Shown piece by piece: positions 13,710 to 16,869 of a stretch of DNA of 16,869 nt (the first letter of the stretch is position 1; each line of letters starts with the position of its first letter). A model generated the notes under the pieces. The model made no database searches. It was given only the letters and a program-made list of their open reading frames with translations, and was not told where the DNA came from. Both the position numbers and the translations under genes were made by a program. This stretch comes from CAZHGD01 sp964531735 (GTDB lineage: Bacteria; Armatimonadota; UBA10988), in contig CAZHGD010000160.1 in assembly GCA_964531735.1 (NCBI GenBank), positions 1-16,869 on the forward strand, in the 5' to 3' direction.

Positions 13710-16700
13710 TCATGGGCGCACATCCACCAGGCCGACGTCGATGAACCCGGGCCAGTTTGGCCGGCGACAGTGTACGGCCAGTGTCGCGCGGCCTGGTCTG
13801 AGGGCGCGACGGGCCTCGGTCGAGAGCGCGAACATACCGTAGTCACCCCTGCCGCCCGACAGGCGGACGGCAAGGTGCCCGTTGACATAGACCTCGCAGT
13901 CACCGTCGTGGCTGACCCGCAGGCGCGGGGCAGTGACCTGGCCGGGCGCTATCGTCACCGTGCGGCGGAGCCATAGCTCGGCTGTGGTCCACTCCGAGCG
14001 GACCCGTCGCGTGGGCACGCTCAATGGGCCGAAGCCGCCTGGCGCTTCAGTCCAGCCGCGGTCGTCGAAGCCGGGCTGCGCCCAGCCGGCCGGTGGCTGC
14101 TGGTTCGTGCCGCGCCAGAGCACCGGGTCTGTGTCGGCGCAGGGCGACAGGGGCACCACATCGGGTCGCTTGAGCAGGTGACAGACCGGCCATTCGCCAG
14201 CATACCCACGGAGCACCTGGCCTGGCCGCGGGGGCCGTAGCGCACTGTCCCACCCCGCCGGATCCTCCCAGTAGAACTGGAGGAAGTTGTCGTCCCACCG
14301 TGTGCCGGGCGCGAACCAGCCGTTGGGGCTGTCGGTCTCTGGCCCGACGTCCATCCACAACCAGCCCGCGTCGCGCAGGAATGAAAGCAACCGCACATGA
14401 CCGCCCATGCGCCCGTCTTCCGGGACCCATCCGCCTTGCCCGGCAGCTGCGGGGATGCCGTTGGCGCGGAGCATCAGCGCCAAGAGGTGGGCCATGCCGC
14501 AATCGCTGGTGCGCGTCTGCAGCGAGCCGAGCGACGGACCCGCATCGGTGGTCTGGAGCGGATGGCCTGCCCACTTGACGTTGCCGTAGACAAACGATCG
14601 TTGAAGGAAGCGGTACGCGCGGAACAGGAACGCCGCATCCGTCTCGTTTGTTCGCCGCCGCAGGTGGTGCTCATCGAGGTAGCGTGAAACCGCAGGCTGT
14701 GCATAGTCGTAGAAGGGCGGGACCGGAGCGGTGAGCGACGCGCGCACGGCGGGCAGCAAGTCACCTGGCGGGTCAGGTGGCGGCCCTTCGACCAGGTCGA
14801 CAGTGTTGGCTGTCACGTCGCAACTGAAGCTGACCGTGCCTCGCCGCGTCGGCAGGCTGAGGGCCGGGATGAAGGCACAGAAGGCCTTCGGGTACATGGG
14901 CGACGATGTGGCGACCACTTCGCAGGGCCATTGGCCGCGCTCGCTCGCCACTGTACAGGCCATCCGGCGCACTGTCTGCGCCAAGTGGTCCTGCGGGCAG
15001 GTCAGCGCGTAGAGCAGCCAGTCCACCGGTTCGGGCCCCCAACTCACGGGGGCTTGCCACTCCAGGCGATAGGTCCGGCCCGGAATGGCGTCCTGGTGCA
15101 CCCGGCCCTCGCAGAAGGCCCTGATGTGAGCGGGCCAGTCGTCGGTCGCGGGCGTCGCTGTGTCAGGCTCGTAGCGCCGGGCGTAGTGCGCTGGTGGCCG
15201 CACGTCCTCCGACAGGGTGACGTCGTCAAGCAGCACGAAGTCCCGCGGTTCACTGCTTCCGCTGTCGAGCACCTCTAGCCGCGCCTGTTTGCCGCGGTAG
15301 CTCTGCAAGTCCCAGCAGACGGGTGCGAGTTCGGCGGTGTTCATGCCACTCGCGCGCCGGACCGCCCGGCCGTCCACCACCAGTGTCACACAGGTGTGGT
15401 CGGGCAGGTCGCCACCGCCGACCAGACAGTGCAGATACCGAGCCGTCAACGCAAACGGCGGTGACCAGGCTACGCCGGTCGCTCGTCTGCCTCCTGCGCC
15501 ACGTGTGCTAAGGAAGCGCCGACCGGTGTAGCCCGCGATGAGGCCCGGATAGGCCGCGTCACTGGCCGGCTCGGCATCGAAGCAGTCACCAGACCGTTGC
15601 CAGTCACCGTAGCCGTGCTCGAAGTCGACCACCGAGCGCTCGACCTGAGGGCCGGTCACCGGCGGCGCTTCAGGCCGGCTGGTCGCCCGGTCGTCGAGTA
15701 CTCGGTCCACCGCGATGAACAGCCCACCTGGCTCGATGCGGTCGCACTGCCACATCCGCCGCTGCCATGCGAGCCTGCCCTTTCTATCGAGCACGACGGC
15801 CGGCAGCCCATTGAGCCCGAGACGTCGCCGGAGAGTGTCGTCGTGATCGAACAGCACGTCGAACGAGTAGCCATGCTCTTTCAGGAAGGCGCGGGTCTCG
15901 GCGGGGCTGTCCGGCGTCACGGCCACCACCACCAGGCGGCCCTCGGCAGCCGCCTTCGACCGTGCCAGTTCGTCGGCGTAGTCGAGCCAGGTGTACCTGA
16001 AGTCGCGGTTCCACGGCATGGCGACGTAGGCGACGAGCACCACCACCTTGCCGCGCCAGTCGGCCAGTGAGACCAGCCGCCCGGACAGGTCAGTGAAGGT
16101 CAGTGCGTGGGTACCGACGTGCTGCAGGTATGGCGCCGACCGTGTATCGGCGCTGCCGTCGGCCCGTTTGGCCGGTGAGTCAGTGACCACGAAGCGGACC
16201 AGTCCGTTGGTGCCCGCGGAGGCGTCCACACCAACAAGCGCGTCAAACCAGGCGTAGTCGCGGGTCAGCACGTAGTGCAACGTCGCCGCCGCGTGGGTGG
16301 CCAGGCCGCGCTCAAACTGCTGCGAGCCAATCCGCAGAGGGTGCCCCGCCAGGTTGTGACCGTCGCGATGGAATGCGTCGGCCCCCTGTCTGGCCTCCAC
16401 AGGCTCGATCTCGTCGAGGTAGGTCACTTGGCCGTCGGCGGTCACCAAGCGGGCCATCGCCAGGTCCGCATGGTCCCAGGGATTGCCATCCACGTCATCG
16501 ACCAACAGATAGAGGTCGCGCCAGCCACCAATCTGCACGTGCACCGGCAGTGGCGGTCGGCCACCGACCATCGCTGGGCTCACCCAGGCCGCGCGTCCGT
16601 CGGGGCGGGTCGGCTGGGGTAGGCTGCGCCGTTGGTGCTCGCCCCCGAACCACAGTTCGACTTCCGTGAGGGCGCTGAGTGACTGCACAGCACGCGCCTG

Positions 16701-16869
16701 GAGCGCCAAGTCGTGCGCCGTCACGCCCGCCCTGTTACGGATCGTCGGGTCGCCGCCCACTCGGCCTAGTATGCCGATGGCCCTCGGTTGCCCGCGGAGT
16801 ACCGCCTCGTGGTAGCCCGTGCTCCCATCCGCGCCGCGCTGGTTCGGGTCGGCGCCGTGTTGCACCAGC
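13710..16869 (-). CDS. mosaic secreted-type protein: ankyrin, NPCBM, redoxin fold, jelly roll, transglutaminase, galactose-binding-like (5' end off window)
   Basis: Partial: the frame is open to the window edge, and the GTG at 16865 is an internal codon within an ankyrin repeat. Counting from it: ankyrin repeats 1-57; an NPCBM carbohydrate-binding domain about 110-248 (HADLAMARL near 132, YLDEIEP, then GLATHA at 187-192); a thioredoxin/AhpC-like fold about 250-392 with no CxxC; a beta-sandwich about 410-552 like the one attached to GH32 enzymes (GDWQRSGDCF, ending LLDDVTL); a transglutaminase-like core about 725-870 with Cys789, His823 and Asp839; and a galactose-binding-like sandwich about 912-1051. 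The transglutaminase triad is intact, so peptide or isopeptide chemistry is possible. The carbohydrate-binding parts suggest an envelope or extracellular site; the export signal would be upstream of the window. Precise function is unknown. Confidence 0.8.
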   Translation of the reverse strand, partial: LVQHGADPNQRGADGSTGYHEAVLRGQPRAIGILGRVGGDPTIRNRAGVTAHDLALQARAVQSLSALTEVELWFGGEHQRRSLPQPTRPDGRAAWVSPAMVGGRPPLPVHVQIGGWRDLYLLVDDVDGNPWDHADLAMARLVTADGQVTYLDEIEPVEARQGADAFHRDGHNLAGHPLRIGSQQFERGLATHAAATLHYVLTRDYAWFDALVGVDASAGTNGLVRFVVTDSPAKRADGSADTRSAPYLQHVGTHALTFTDLSGRLVSLADWRGKVVVLVAYVAMPWNRDFRYTWLDYADELARSKAAAEGRLVVVAVTPDSPAETRAFLKEHGYSFDVLFDHDDTLRRRLGLNGLPAVVLDRKGRLAWQRRMWQCDRIEPGGLFIAVDRVLDDRATSRPEAPPVTGPQVERSVVDFEHGYGDWQRSGDCFDAEPASDAAYPGLIAGYTGRRFLSTRGAGGRRATGVAWSPPFALTARYLHCLVGGGDLPDHTCVTLVVDGRAVRRASGMNTAELAPVCWDLQSYRGKQARLEVLDSGSSEPRDFVLLDDVTLSEDVRPPAHYARRYEPDTATPATDDWPAHIRAFCEGRVHQDAIPGRTYRLEWQAPVSWGPEPVDWLLYALTCPQDHLAQTVRRMACTVASERGQWPCEVVATSSPMYPKAFCAFIPALSLPTRRGTVSFSCDVTANTVDLVEGPPPDPPGDLLPAVRASLTAPVPPFYDYAQPAVSRYLDEHHLRRRTNETDAAFLFRAYRFLQRSFVYGNVKWAGHPLQTTDAGPSLGSLQTRTSDCGMAHLLALMLRANGIPAAAGQGGWVPEDGRMGGHVRLLSFLRDAGWLWMDVGPETDSPNGWFAPGTRWDDNFLQFYWEDPAGWDSALRPPRPGQVLRGYAGEWPVCHLLKRPDVVPLSPCADTDPVLWRGTNQQPPAGWAQPGFDDRGWTEAPGGFGPLSVPTRRVRSEWTTAELWLRRTVTIAPGQVTAPRLRVSHDGDCEVYVNGHLAVRLSGGRGDYGMFALSTEARRALRPGRATLAVHCRRPNWPGFIDVGLVDVRP

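Noticed and set aside
1..16869. CRISPR array, tRNA, riboswitch or a complete defence system
   Set aside because: No regularly spaced repeats, tRNA-like cloverleaf, riboswitch-like leader or recognised defence gene set was seen by eye; the nucleotidyltransferase alone is not enough to call one.

Overview
The window is G+C-rich bacterial chromosomal DNA, tightly packed and with Shine-Dalgarno starts that include GTG and TTG codons. It holds a GH87-like beta-helix protein, NPCBM and galactose-binding-like modules, a YpdA-family flavoprotein, GlmL (MutL family) and REP-like hairpins. This mix suits a non-model heterotroph such as Planctomycetota or Armatimonadota; that placement is inferred from gene content only. 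No rRNA, tRNA, CRISPR, transposase or integrase gene was seen.

Left part (1-4571). A secreted GH87-like beta-helix protein follows a YpdA-like flavoprotein with a 4-nt TTGA stop/start overlap, so the two are translationally coupled. Divergent from them is a secreted alpha/beta hydrolase. A pair of inverted REP hairpins follows. Next comes an MNT-type nucleotidyltransferase whose stop overlaps the start of a short, apparently broken ORF.

Middle (4572-10384). Five minus-strand genes run from a promoter near 10264-10291: a membrane-anchored NodB deacetylase/phosphodiester glycosidase fusion, an RlmD-type 23S rRNA methyltransferase, a free-standing lipoyl domain, an EI24/CysZ-like membrane protein and a D-2-hydroxyacid dehydrogenase. 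The first four are spaced 10-27 nt apart; the fifth lies 71 nt further on.

Right part (10385-16869). A complete glmL on the plus strand converges on a beta-lactamase-fold serine hydrolase with a Tat-like leader. A mosaic protein of over 1,050 residues then runs off the window edge: ankyrin, NPCBM, cysteine-less redoxin fold, jelly roll, transglutaminase, galactose-binding-like domain. The serine hydrolase is flanked by a 98-bp imperfect direct repeat (7 mismatches); one copy is the 3' part of glmL and the other is a displaced fragment.

No complete recognised new system is evident. The strongest leads are the mosaic transglutaminase protein, the glmL fragment duplication, the deacetylase/phosphodiester glycosidase fusion, the GH87-like/YpdA-like coupled pair, and several enzymes in which a normally conserved residue is replaced.
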